Shown here: positions 7,729-15,997 of the stretch, in pieces
How positions within the stretch are numbered: position 1 is the stretch's first letter
Layout of the letters: each line of letters opens with the position of its first letter
Assembly (NCBI GenBank): GCA_934454655.1
Contig: CAKSFK010000002.1
Span: forward strand, 1-64,000
Source: an uncultured Eubacteriales bacterium
GTDB taxonomy: Bacteria > Bacillota > Clostridia > Oscillospirales > Acutalibacteraceae
Length of the DNA: 64,000 nt
Reading direction: 5' to 3'
Program-made: the position numbers and the translations under genes
Notes under the pieces: generated by a model
Databases searched by the model: none
What the model was told of the DNA's origin: nothing
The model's input: only the letters and a program-made list of their open reading frames with translations

Positions 7729-8676
7729 ATGAAAAAACGTATTTGCGGAATTATAGGTCTTGGTCACGTCGGGGCGCACGTTGCCTCTGCCCTTGCGATG
7801 CAGGGTATTGCGGACGAACTTGTGCTTGTGGATATGAACCGCCAAAAGCGTGACAGCGAGGTTCAGGATCTGCGTGATTCGGCGGCATATCTGCCGCACC
7901 GCGTGACTGTAAGACCCGGAGAATTTGAAGATCTCGGCGACTGCGACGTTATAGTAAACTGCGTAGGTAAAATAGAACTGCTGTGCGGCACGCACGACCG
8001 CGTTACGGAAATGGATTTTACAATACCTGCCGTTCGCGGATATGCGAATAAGATAAAGGCGTCGGGCTTTAACGGAGTGCTTATAAACATTACAAATCCC
8101 TGCGACATTGTAACAAGGGAACTCGCTTTGCATTTGGGATTGCCGAGAGGTCGCGTGTTCGGAACCGGGACAGGCCTTGATACCTCCAGACTTTTATCGG
8201 CACTTTCCCGTCAGACGGGCATAGACCATAAATCAATTACCTGCTATATGCTGGGCGAGCACGGAAATCAGCAGTTCGCGCCTTGGAGCTGCGTCAGCTT
8301 TAGAGGAAAGCCGCTTGACGACTGGGCAAAAACGGATTCGCGTTTCTGCTTTGACCGCGATGCCCTTCAAAAAGAGTCAATAGGCGGCGGATGGGTCACT
8401 TTTTCGGGCAAAAACTGCACCGAATACGGAATTGCCGCAACAGCGGCGCGTATGGTTCACATTGTTCTGCACGACGAAAAGGCGATAATGCCAGCCAGCG
8501 CCGAGCTATGCGGTGAATACGGCGAAAGCGGACTGTTTGCGGGAGTACCCTGCGTTATCGGTGCTTCCGGTGTTGAAGAAATTATTGAATTACCCCTGAC
8601 GGCTGAGGAAAAAGAAAAATTCCATTCCTGCTGCGGCGGTATTAAGGAAAATATGAAACATTTATCGGAAATATAA
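7729..8676 (+). CDS. L-lactate/malate dehydrogenase family protein
   Basis: NAD-dependent L-2-hydroxyacid dehydrogenase. The Rossmann motif GLGHVG (near the start) and LVLVDMN Asp indicate NAD preference. Catalytic elements are visible: Asp/Arg in GTGLDTSRLL and the active-site His in MLGEHGNQQF. The substrate-specificity loop (VGKIELLCGTHDR) differs from the textbook LDH GxRQQxGxxR and MDH patterns, so substrate is inferred from the neighbouring lactate permease, not from sequence. ATG 7729 follows AGAAAGGA; ATG 7708 has no ribosome site. 315 residues, normal for the family. A strong bidirectional terminator follows. Confidence 0.85.
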   Translation: MKKRICGIIGLGHVGAHVASALAMQGIADELVLVDMNRQKRDSEVQDLRDSAAYLPHRVTVRPGEFEDLGDCDVIVNCVGKIELLCGTHDRVTEMDFTIPAVRGYANKIKASGFNGVLINITNPCDIVTRELALHLGLPRGRVFGTGTGLDTSRLLSALSRQTGIDHKSITCYMLGEHGNQQFAPWSCVSFRGKPLDDWAKTDSRFCFDRDALQKESIGGGWVTFSGKNCTEYGIAATAARMVHIVLHDEKAIMPASAELCGEYGESGLFAGVPCVIGASGVEEIIELPLTAEEKEKFHSCCGGIKENMKHLSEI

Positions 8677-8707
8677 TATACCTCTTTCCCCGAAAAGCAG
8701 GCAAAAA

Positions 8708-8752
8708 AAGCCGGGCGCGTTTTTGAAACGGTTTCAAAAACGCGCCCGGCTT
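8708..8752. terminator. Bidirectional terminator between convergent genes
   Basis: 45-base near-perfect palindrome: 22-base arms at 8708-8729 and 8731-8752 that pair completely, GC-rich core CCGGGCGCG. A-rich on the left; the right side TTGTGTTTATT. Serves the lactate dehydrogenase gene (plus) and the GGGtGRT gene (minus). Confidence 0.85.
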
Positions 8753-8766
8753 GTGTTTATTAAGTG

Positions 8767-9780
8767 TTACTTATTCAGCGCCTGCTGAACGGCAACCGCA
8801 CACGCAACGGTCATACCGACCATCGGGTTGTTGCCCGCGCCTATAAGACCCATCATCTCAACGTGAGCCGGAACTGAGGAGGAACCGGCAAACTGAGCGT
8901 CGGAGTGCATACGGCCCATAGTATCCGTCATACCGTAGGAAGAAGGACCTGCCGCCATATTGTCGGGGTGGAGGGTACGACCCGTGCCGCCGCCCGACGC
9001 AACAGAGAAGTAGTTTACGCCGTTTTCAACGCACCATTTTTTGTAAGTGCCTGCAACCGGGTGCTGAAAACGTGTCGGGTTTGTTGAGTTACCTGTAATG
9101 GAAACGCCGACCTTTTCAAGCTTCATTATGGCAACGCCCTCGGGAACGTTATCTGCACCGTAGCACTTAACCGCAGCGCGCGCACCGTTAGAGAACGGCT
9201 TTTCGTAAACAACCTTAACCTCTTCCGAATAGGGATCAAACTCGGTTTCAACATATGTAAAGCCGTTGATACGAGAGATTATATAAGCCGCGTCCTTGCC
9301 GAGTCCGTTAAGAATAACGCGCAGGGGTTTAACCCTTACCTTGTTTGCGTTAAGGGCAATTTTAATAGCGCCTTCGGCTGCCGCAAAGGATTCGTGACCT
9401 GCCAGGAAGCAGAAGCACTCGGTTTCTTCCGAAAGGAGCATTTTTCCGAGGTTGCCGTGGCCGAGGCCAACCTTGCGGTTTTCGGCAACAGAGCCCGGAA
9501 TACAGAAGGATTGAAGTCCTACGCCGATGTTTGCGGCGGCGGTGGCGGCTGATTTATCGCCTGTGCGTTCAGCCTCTTTAAAAGCAATCGCAGAGCCTAC
9601 GGTGTAAGCCCACTTTGCGTTTTCAAAGCAGATAGGCTGTGTTTCCTGAACGGTTGTATACGGGTCAACGCCGTATTTCGCGCATATTTCCTTGCACTCA
9701 TCAATAGAAGAGATACCGTAATTTTTGAGAACGCCGAGTATTTTTGCCTCGCGTCTTTCATAACCTTCAAACTGTGCCAT
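8767..9780 (-). CDS. GGGtGRT protein, function unknown
   Basis: A 337-residue protein of the family named after its GGGTGRT motif, here at residues 263-269 within SGGGTGRTLHPDN. I recognise the family but no biochemical function is established that I know of. Visible features: a GLGHGNLGKMLLSEETECF block (about 105-123), a Cys-rich ECFCF stretch, a glycine-rich GLIGAGNNPMVGMTVACAVA C-terminus that looks like a helix N-cap or small hydrophobic segment, and no signal peptide. ATG 9780 follows AGGAGGT (GGAGGTACGGTATA ATG). It is the second gene of a two-gene operon with a NifU-like protein 14 bases upstream, so a link to iron-sulfur or redox metabolism is inferred from context. Confidence 0.85.
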   Translation of the reverse strand: MAQFEGYERREAKILGVLKNYGISSIDECKEICAKYGVDPYTTVQETQPICFENAKWAYTVGSAIAFKEAERTGDKSAATAAANIGVGLQSFCIPGSVAENRKVGLGHGNLGKMLLSEETECFCFLAGHESFAAAEGAIKIALNANKVRVKPLRVILNGLGKDAAYIISRINGFTYVETEFDPYSEEVKVVYEKPFSNGARAAVKCYGADNVPEGVAIMKLEKVGVSITGNSTNPTRFQHPVAGTYKKWCVENGVNYFSVASGGGTGRTLHPDNMAAGPSSYGMTDTMGRMHSDAQFAGSSSVPAHVEMMGLIGAGNNPMVGMTVACAVAVQQALNK

Positions 9781-9794
9781 TATACCGTACCTCC

Positions 9795-10496
9795 TTATTC
9801 TTCGCGCGGGTCGATGTATTTGACCGCGCCGTCTTCTTTATTAAAGCGTCCGTAGTGACCCATAGACTTCTTATAAGCCTCGTTCGGTTCCATACCCTTT
9901 TTAATAAGGTCGGTCATTTTGCCGAGAGAAACGAACTCGTAGCCTATAACCTCGTCATTTTCGTCAAGAGCCATTCTTGTGCAGTAGCCCTCGGTCATTT
10001 CAAGGTATCTTACGCCCTTGGACTTAGTGCCGTACATTGTACCTACCATTGAGCGCGCGCCCTTGCCGAGGTCCTCCATGCCCGCGCCGATTACAAGACC
10101 GCCCTCTGAAAAAGCGGACTGGCTGCGGCCGTAAACTATCTGTAAAAACAGCTCGCGCATTGCGGTGTTGATAGCGTCGCACACAAGGTCGGTGTTAAGG
10201 GCTTCCAGAACGGTTTTGCCGGGGAGAATTTCGGCAGCCATGGCAGCCGAATGTGTCATACCCGAGCAGCCTACGGTTTCAACCAAAGCTTCCTCGATTA
10301 TACCGTCCTTAACATTAAGGGACAGCTTACATGCGCCCTGCTGCGGCGCGCACCAACCCACGCCGTGGGTGTAAGCAGAGATATCCTTGATCTCTTTTGC
10401 CTGTATCCATTTGCCCTCTTCCGGAATCGGAGCGGGACCGTGGTGCGGACCCTTGGCAACGGGACACATATTTTCTACTTCTTTTGAATAAATCAT
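9795..10496 (-). CDS. NifU/IscU-like iron-sulfur scaffold-type protein
   Basis: 233 residues. The segment VETVGCSGMTHSAAMAAEIL with following PGKT (residues 72-94) matches the IscU/NifU core in which a Cys-Gly pair is followed by small residues and a GK turn. Further cysteines at 11, 49, 56, 106 (LVCDAI) and 172 provide possible cluster ligands. The protein is longer than IscU (~130) and has a distinct N-terminus with HHGPAP. ATG 10496 follows AAAGGAG by 7 bases. It heads an operon with the GGGtGRT gene; no cysteine desulfurase is adjacent, so it may be specialised for its partner and not a general SUF/ISC scaffold. Confidence 0.75.
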   Translation of the reverse strand: MIYSKEVENMCPVAKGPHHGPAPIPEEGKWIQAKEIKDISAYTHGVGWCAPQQGACKLSLNVKDGIIEEALVETVGCSGMTHSAAMAAEILPGKTVLEALNTDLVCDAINTAMRELFLQIVYGRSQSAFSEGGLVIGAGMEDLGKGARSMVGTMYGTKSKGVRYLEMTEGYCTRMALDENDEVIGYEFVSLGKMTDLIKKGMEPNEAYKKSMGHYGRFNKEDGAVKYIDPREE

Positions 10497-10576
10497 ATAT
10501 GTACTCCTTTCGGTGATACGGCGTTCTGCCGATTACCTATTTAGCCGAAATTTACAAAATTCGACCATACGAGTTC

Positions 10577-10605
10577 ATTATAACAAATTAAAAAGAAAAA
10601 GACAA
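10577..10605 (-). promoter_or_regulatory. Sigma-A promoter of the NifU-like/GGGtGRT operon
   Basis: Minus strand TTGTCT (10600-10605), 17-base spacer, TATAAT (10577-10582). Leader of about 75 bases with a small hairpin near the ribosome site. Confidence 0.75.
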
Positions 10606-10674
10606 GTGTTTGGGTTTAAAAAACTGAAAATCCGATTATTTTTTTAAGTTGTGCGGAAAAAACTTTAAAAAATG

Positions 10675-10703
10675 TTGACAAACGGGAGAGATTATGCTAA
10701 TAT
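10675..10703 (+). promoter_or_regulatory. Sigma-A promoter of tRNA-Pro
   Basis: TTGACA (10675-10680), 17-base spacer, TAATAT (10698-10703), about 24 bases before the mature tRNA. Confidence 0.85.
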
Positions 10704-10726
10704 ATTTTGGTACGAATTAAGTACAA

Positions 10727-10802
10727 CCGGGTGTGGCGCAGCTGGTAGCGCGCTTGACTGGGGGTCAAGAGGCCGCAAGTTCAAGTCTTGTCACTCGGAC
10801 CA
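10727..10802 (+). tRNA. tRNA-Pro (anticodon GGG)
   Basis: 76 bases with encoded CCA. Acceptor stem CCGGGTG pairs with CACTCGG, D arm GCGC-AGCTGGTA-GCGC, anticodon stem-loop CTTGACTGGGGGTCAAG with GGG anticodon, T arm with GTTCAAG. Single tRNA gene with its own promoter and terminator. Confidence 0.95.
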
Positions 10803-10806
10803 ACCG

Positions 10807-10839
10807 AGTGTCTCGACATACAGTTGAGGCACTTTTTTT
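10807..10839 (+). terminator. Terminator of tRNA-Pro
   Basis: AGTGTCTCGAC pairs with GTTGAGGCACT (wobbles allowed), then seven T. The interval 10840-11020 before the next gene shows no clear promoter or other feature. Confidence 0.85.
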
Positions 10840-11027
10840 GTTTTTTACCGGCTCTGCCGCACAGGAAACGTATTACCTGTTCAGAGTTCGGTTTTGTTTT
10901 TATTTCAATACACTGCCGCACATCTGCCGATTTTTAACAAACGTTAAGGTTACGGACAAGCTTGTACCCTGCCGGTTTGAATTTACGGCTTTACGCACCG
11001 CGTCAGATTATTTCAGAGGTATAAAAA

Positions 11028-12512
11028 ATGAAGAAAATCGCAAAATTAACAGCTGTTTTCCTGGCAACGGTCTTGTTGATTTCGGGAGTCGGCTGCGGGA
11101 AAAAATATCAGGACGCAATTATATATTTTGAAACACCCGATAAGCCTGCCACCGCAGACCCGCAGACTGCGTCGACGGTTGCCGAACTGATACTGGCAAG
11201 CAATACGTTTGAGGGACTGCTCAGAAGAAACTCAAGCGGTGCCGTGGTGTGCGGGGTGAGCGAAAGCTACTCAAGATCGGGCAATGAATACACGTTTGTA
11301 TTAAAGAATAATGTTAAATGGAGCAACGGCGAACCGCTTACGGCGCACGATTTTGTTTTCGGTTTCAGACGCGCGGTTATGCCCGAAACGCGGTCGCCAT
11401 TTGCAAAAAGGCTTTTCTGCATTGAAAACGCGGAGAAAATAAACAAGGGCGAACTTCAGCCCGACGCGCTCGGCGTTACCGCCGACGGCGAGTACAAGCT
11501 TAAAATTAAACTGTGCTATGATGACGAAAGCTTTGAGGAAACGCTTACCACAAGCGTTGCTATGCCCTGCAACGAAAAGTTTTTTGAGGAAACGGGCGGT
11601 AGATACGGCCTTGCGGCGGACAGTATAATAAGCTGCGGCAGTTATAAAATCACAAAATGGACGGACGACCCGTTTGCCCTGCGCCTTAAAAAGAACCCGG
11701 AGTATTCAGGCACGTTCCCCGCGAAAAACGCCGCCGTTTACATTACAAAAGATAAAGAAAAAACCGCGTTTGAACGACTGCGCGACAATAATGTTGACAT
11801 TTCGTTCATCGATTCTTCTTTAATGAACGAGGCAAAAGCCGATAAGCTTTTAACCGCCGAATACAAAAACATCTGCTGGTATCTTACAATGAGCGACGAA
11901 CTGTCCGCAGGGCTTCGCCGTTCGTTCTTAATGCTCACGGGCAGCAATGTTTACGCAAAGGATTTTGCACCCGGATTTTACACGGCGGGTTCCGTGTTTC
12001 CGCCCGCCGTATGCCAAACCGTAATATCAGCGGGGCTTACCGAATACAACGCCGCCGCGGGCAAGGCGCTGTACACCGCGGAAACCTCAAAGCTTGAAAA
12101 CGGCAAACTGCCGTCGGAAATTAAACTTTATTACAGCAACACCGACTCCGCAAAGCCCATTATTACAGACATTGTGGGACATTGGCAGAACAATCTCGGG
12201 GCATACATCAACATAATTGCGGCAGATAAGCCCGAAGCCCTCGCGGAGGAGCTTAAATCAAAAACACTGCCGATGGCGGTGTTCCCCGTGACCGCCGACA
12301 GCGAAAGCCTTTCCGAATATGCAGAGAAATTCGGCATTAACTACGGCGGCGAAACCGAAGAGCAGTTACAGGAAAAAATACTCAAATTAAGCAATGTTTT
12401 GCCCATTGCGTACCAGAGCACCGTGATTGCGTATTCCGAAGCTTTGAGCGACGTATTTACCGAGCTCGGCAACGGATATATTGATTTTTCGTTTATTGTT
12501 AAGACCGATTGA
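11028..12512 (+). CDS. Peptide/oligopeptide-binding lipoprotein (SBP family 5, OppA-like)
   Basis: Predicted extracellular solute-binding lipoprotein. Residues 1-23 form a lipoprotein signal peptide (MKKIAKLTAVFLATVLLISG then VGC), with Cys 23 as the likely lipidation site. The family 5 pattern is seen in DPQTASTVAELILASNTFEG, followed by the typical VKWSNGEPLTAHDFVFGFRR (about residues 98-117). 494 residues, normal for OppA/DppA-type proteins. No permease or ATPase genes are adjacent, so it is an orphan binding protein that either works with a distant transporter or has another role. ATG follows CAGAGGT. The next gene, polA, has its own promoter. Confidence 0.88.
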   Translation: MKKIAKLTAVFLATVLLISGVGCGKKYQDAIIYFETPDKPATADPQTASTVAELILASNTFEGLLRRNSSGAVVCGVSESYSRSGNEYTFVLKNNVKWSNGEPLTAHDFVFGFRRAVMPETRSPFAKRLFCIENAEKINKGELQPDALGVTADGEYKLKIKLCYDDESFEETLTTSVAMPCNEKFFEETGGRYGLAADSIISCGSYKITKWTDDPFALRLKKNPEYSGTFPAKNAAVYITKDKEKTAFERLRDNNVDISFIDSSLMNEAKADKLLTAEYKNICWYLTMSDELSAGLRRSFLMLTGSNVYAKDFAPGFYTAGSVFPPAVCQTVISAGLTEYNAAAGKALYTAETSKLENGKLPSEIKLYYSNTDSAKPIITDIVGHWQNNLGAYINIIAADKPEALAEELKSKTLPMAVFPVTADSESLSEYAEKFGINYGGETEEQLQEKILKLSNVLPIAYQSTVIAYSEALSDVFTELGNGYIDFSFIVKTD

Positions 12513-12533
12513 CGGAATTGTTTTAAAAAAAAG

Positions 12534-12562
12534 ATGACAAAGCCACAAAAAAATGGTATACT
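12534..12562 (+). promoter_or_regulatory. Promoter of the polA cluster
   Basis: ATGACA (12534-12539), 17-base spacer, TATACT (12557-12562), about 30 bases before the polA start. Confidence 0.65.
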
Positions 12563-12596
12563 GTTATTTGTAGTATTATAAGCGGAGGTTGATCGC

Positions 12597-15128
12597 TTGA
12601 AATTACTGGCAATAGACGGAAACAGCATAATTAACCGAGCGTTTTACGGCATTAAACTGTTAACCACAAAGGACGGCAAATACACCAACGCCGTTTACGG
12701 CTTTATAAATATACTGAACAAACTTATAGGCGCCGAACATCCCGACGGTATCGCCGCCTGTTTTGACCTTAAAAAGCCTACATTCAGGCATTTAAAATAC
12801 AGTGAATACAAGGCGGGCAGAAAGGGTATGCCGCCCGAGCTTGCCGAGCAGCTGCCCGTTATGAAAGAGTGGCTCAGACTTGCGGGCTGCGTATGTGTTG
12901 AGTGCGAGGGATACGAGGCGGATGACATTTTGGGTACGCTTGCCGATATGTGCGAAAAAAACGGTGACGAATGCGTTATTGCAACGGGAGACCGTGATTC
13001 CCTGCAGCTTATCTCCGACTCAACAAGGGTTCTTCTTGCTGCGACCAAAATGGGCAAACCCGAAATTATAAATTACAACAAGCAAACGCTTTTTCAAAAA
13101 TACGGTCTTACACCGCACGAAATGATTGAGCTTAAAAGCCTTATGGGCGATTCTTCGGACAATATACCCGGCGTTGCCGGCGTAGGCGAAAAAACGGCGA
13201 CAGACCTTATTTCACGTTTCCATTCCATTGATTATATCTATGAAAATCTGAGCATTATAGATATAAAGGAAAATGTACGCAAAAAGCTTGAAATCGGCAA
13301 AGACAGCGCTTTTTTAAGCCGTGAACTCGGCACTATATGCCGCACCGCCCCGATTGACAAAAATACCGATAACTACAAGCTTAAAACACCCGACAACGCA
13401 GGTCTTGCAAAGCTGATGACCGAGCTTGAATTTTACAAGCTTATGGAAAAAATGGGTATAACACCCGACAACTCCTCGGCGGTTAAACCATCTGTCGGTG
13501 AGGACGAGGCGGTGTTTTCCGTAATGCCGTACGACTCTCCCGTAACAAACGGTATAACGGATATTTACAGCGAAAACGGTGAGAATGTCATTGTATCCGG
13601 CGGCAGGGTGTGCAAAATAAGCGGTGAAACGCTTGAAAGAATACTCCGCAACGAGAAAACCGAAAAAAGGGTTTATGACTGCAAAACGCTGTTTAAGCAG
13701 TACGGCAATGTAAATAATATTGTGTTTGACGCAATGCTGGCGGCTTATATCTGCAATCCGTCCGCCTCATCATATTCGCCCGACAGAATTATCGGGGAGT
13801 ACTCATCATTACGGCAGTTGCCCGAAACCGAGGATGAAACTGTTATAAACGCGTGCCGATTTTCGTCCGCGTGCCGCAACCTTGAAAACGAACTTAAAGC
13901 CACAGGTCAGGATAACCTGTTTTACAATATTGAACTTCCGCTCTCCCGCGTTCTGGGCGCAATGGAGCAGTACGGCTTTTTGGCGGACGTTAAGGGTCTT
14001 GAAATACTCTCCGACGAACTCAAGGGACGTATAGAGGTTATTGAAAAACAGATATACGAGCTTGTGGGTTACGAGTTTAACCTCAATTCGCCGAAACAAC
14101 TTGGCACCGCATTGTTTGAAAAGCTGGGACTGCCCGCAAAAAAGAAGACGAAAAGCGGTTACAGCACAAATGCGGAGGTGCTTGAAAGCTTAAGATACGC
14201 CCACCCCGCCATTGGTCTGCTGCTTACTTACAGACAGCTTGCAAAGCTTAAATCAACCTATGCTGACGGACTGCGCGACTGCGTGGCGGAGGATGGCAGA
14301 ATACACTCAACCTTTAATCAGACAGAGGCGAGAACCGGCAGAATAAGCTCTTCCGAGCCGAATTTACAAAACATTCCCGTGAGAACCGAGGAAGGCAAAA
14401 GACTGCGCGAATTCTTTATTGCGCCCGAAGGCAGAGTGCTTTGTGACGCCGACTACTCGCAGATTGAACTGCGGGTGCTTGCCAGCATTTCGGGCGATAA
14501 AAATATGATAGACTCTTTTAACAGGGGAACGGATATTCACACCGTTACCGCGTCACAGGTATTCGGCGTTCCCGAGGATATGACAACCCCCGAGCTTCGC
14601 AGCCGTGCAAAGGCGGTAAATTTCGGAATAGTGTACGGTATAGGCGCATTTTCGCTTGCCAAGGATATTGGCGTTACCCGTGCCGAGGCAGACAGGTACA
14701 TTAAAAATTACCTTGCAACCTACCCCGGTGTTGCCGCTTATATGAAAAAAACAATTGAGGACGCAAAGAAAAACGGATTTGTAACCACATACTACGGCAG
14801 ACGGCGTTATTTGCCCGAGCTTTCAAACTCCAACGGCAATATGCGCGCGTTCGGCGAACGTGTTGCCAGAAACGCGCCGATTCAGGGAACCGCCGCAGAC
14901 ATAATAAAGCTTGCAATGATACGTGTTTTCAACCGACTTGAAAACGAAGTGCCGAGCGCAAGGCTTATTTTACAGGTTCACGACGAATTGATCGTTGAGT
15001 GTGACAAGGGCGACGCAGAAAGGGTTTGTGCTTTGCTTGAAACCGAAATGGAAAACGCCTCCGACCTTGCCGTTAAGCTTACAGCCGACGCGCACTACGG
15101 CAAGACCTGGCTGGAGGCAAAGGGTTAA
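12597..15128 (+). CDS. polA: DNA polymerase I
   Basis: Gap-filling and Okazaki-primer-removing polymerase. TTG start at 12597 with GGAGG 8 bases upstream; 843 residues. N-terminal 5'-3' exonuclease (about 1-290) has the metal-binding DRDSLQL and SDNIPGVAGVGEKTA helix-hairpin-helix. The middle region (about 300-460) corresponds to the 3'-5' exonuclease fold, but I see no DxE catalytic motif, so proofreading is probably lost, as in other Firmicutes Pol I. The polymerase domain has motif A DYSQIELRVLA, motif B RAKAVNFGIVYGIG and motif C VHDELIVE. The stop overlaps the next gene's start by one base, suggesting an operon. Confidence 0.97.
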   Translation: MKLLAIDGNSIINRAFYGIKLLTTKDGKYTNAVYGFINILNKLIGAEHPDGIAACFDLKKPTFRHLKYSEYKAGRKGMPPELAEQLPVMKEWLRLAGCVCVECEGYEADDILGTLADMCEKNGDECVIATGDRDSLQLISDSTRVLLAATKMGKPEIINYNKQTLFQKYGLTPHEMIELKSLMGDSSDNIPGVAGVGEKTATDLISRFHSIDYIYENLSIIDIKENVRKKLEIGKDSAFLSRELGTICRTAPIDKNTDNYKLKTPDNAGLAKLMTELEFYKLMEKMGITPDNSSAVKPSVGEDEAVFSVMPYDSPVTNGITDIYSENGENVIVSGGRVCKISGETLERILRNEKTEKRVYDCKTLFKQYGNVNNIVFDAMLAAYICNPSASSYSPDRIIGEYSSLRQLPETEDETVINACRFSSACRNLENELKATGQDNLFYNIELPLSRVLGAMEQYGFLADVKGLEILSDELKGRIEVIEKQIYELVGYEFNLNSPKQLGTALFEKLGLPAKKKTKSGYSTNAEVLESLRYAHPAIGLLLTYRQLAKLKSTYADGLRDCVAEDGRIHSTFNQTEARTGRISSSEPNLQNIPVRTEEGKRLREFFIAPEGRVLCDADYSQIELRVLASISGDKNMIDSFNRGTDIHTVTASQVFGVPEDMTTPELRSRAKAVNFGIVYGIGAFSLAKDIGVTRAEADRYIKNYLATYPGVAAYMKKTIEDAKKNGFVTTYYGRRRYLPELSNSNGNMRAFGERVARNAPIQGTAADIIKLAMIRVFNRLENEVPSARLILQVHDELIVECDKGDAERVCALLETEMENASDLAVKLTADAHYGKTWLEAKG

Positions 15129-15997
15129 TGAACGTACTGTTTGTCTGCACAGGCAACACCTGCCGCAGTATAATGGCGGAGGCCTACCTTAAATCGCTGT
15201 CGGTTTCGGGCGTGAACGCCTTAAGCCGTGGAATTTGCGCCGACGGTTCTCCCGTCAGCCCGAATGCGGTCCGTGTTTTGGCGGAGGCGGGAATAACCGC
15301 GCCGAAAGGCTTTTCCGAGCAAATTACCGACGATGACATTAAAAATTCCGATAAGATCATCTGCCTCTCAGCCGAGCATATTTCCGCGCTTTTAAACTGC
15401 GGAGCACAAAAAGAAAAGCTTTGTCTGCTTGCGGGCGGTGTTCCCGACCCCTACGGCGGAAGCACCGAAGAATACCGCGAATGTTTTAAAAAAATCAAAG
15501 GTAAAATCGACGCGCTTGTAAACTCGGGATTTTTTAATTCCTATACTGTTGTTCCCCTTGATCACCTACACTTACAGGCAATTGCAAAGCTGGAAAAAAT
15601 TTGTTTTTCTGAGCCCTGGAGCGCCGACGGAATTGCAGAATCCTACAAAACGGGAACAAAATTTTTTGTTGCCGAATGCGGCGGCCGCGTTTTGGGATAT
15701 GCGGGAATAAAGCCCGTATTGGACGAGGGGTACATTACAAATATTGCCGTTTTCCCGAAGCACCGCAACAACGGTGTCGCCACCGCCCTGATTAAAAGGA
15801 TTTTTTCCTTTGCGCGAGATAATGCTCTTTCTTTTGTATCGCTTGAAGTCAGGGAATCAAACCTTGCGGCAATTTCACTTTATAACAAGTTCGGCTTTAA
15901 AACCGAGGGCAGGCGGAAGGATTTTTACCGTGATCCGTGCGAGGACGCGCTTATAATGACAAAGAGGTTTAAAACAGATGAAGATACTTGCGATTGA
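15128..15997 (+). CDS. Fusion protein: YwlE-type low-MW protein (arginine) phosphatase plus RimI-like N-acetyltransferase
   Basis: 289 residues with two complete enzyme domains. Residues 1 to about 135 are a low-molecular-weight phosphatase: P-loop CTGNTCRS (nucleophile Cys 7, Arg 13) and general acid Asp 107 in PDPYGGS. Thr 11 in the loop is the residue that in Bacillus YwlE selects phospho-arginine. Residues about 139-282 are a GNAT domain like RimI (acetyl-CoA loop HRNNGVATAL, then EVRESNLAAISLYNKFGF), which acetylates the N-terminus of ribosomal protein S18 in E. coli. The gene overlaps tsaD by 20 bases. RimI and YwlE are often near tsa genes in Firmicutes, but the fusion is unusual. Confidence 0.88.
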   Translation: MNVLFVCTGNTCRSIMAEAYLKSLSVSGVNALSRGICADGSPVSPNAVRVLAEAGITAPKGFSEQITDDDIKNSDKIICLSAEHISALLNCGAQKEKLCLLAGGVPDPYGGSTEEYRECFKKIKGKIDALVNSGFFNSYTVVPLDHLHLQAIAKLEKICFSEPWSADGIAESYKTGTKFFVAECGGRVLGYAGIKPVLDEGYITNIAVFPKHRNNGVATALIKRIFSFARDNALSFVSLEVRESNLAAISLYNKFGFKTEGRRKDFYRDPCEDALIMTKRFKTDEDTCD

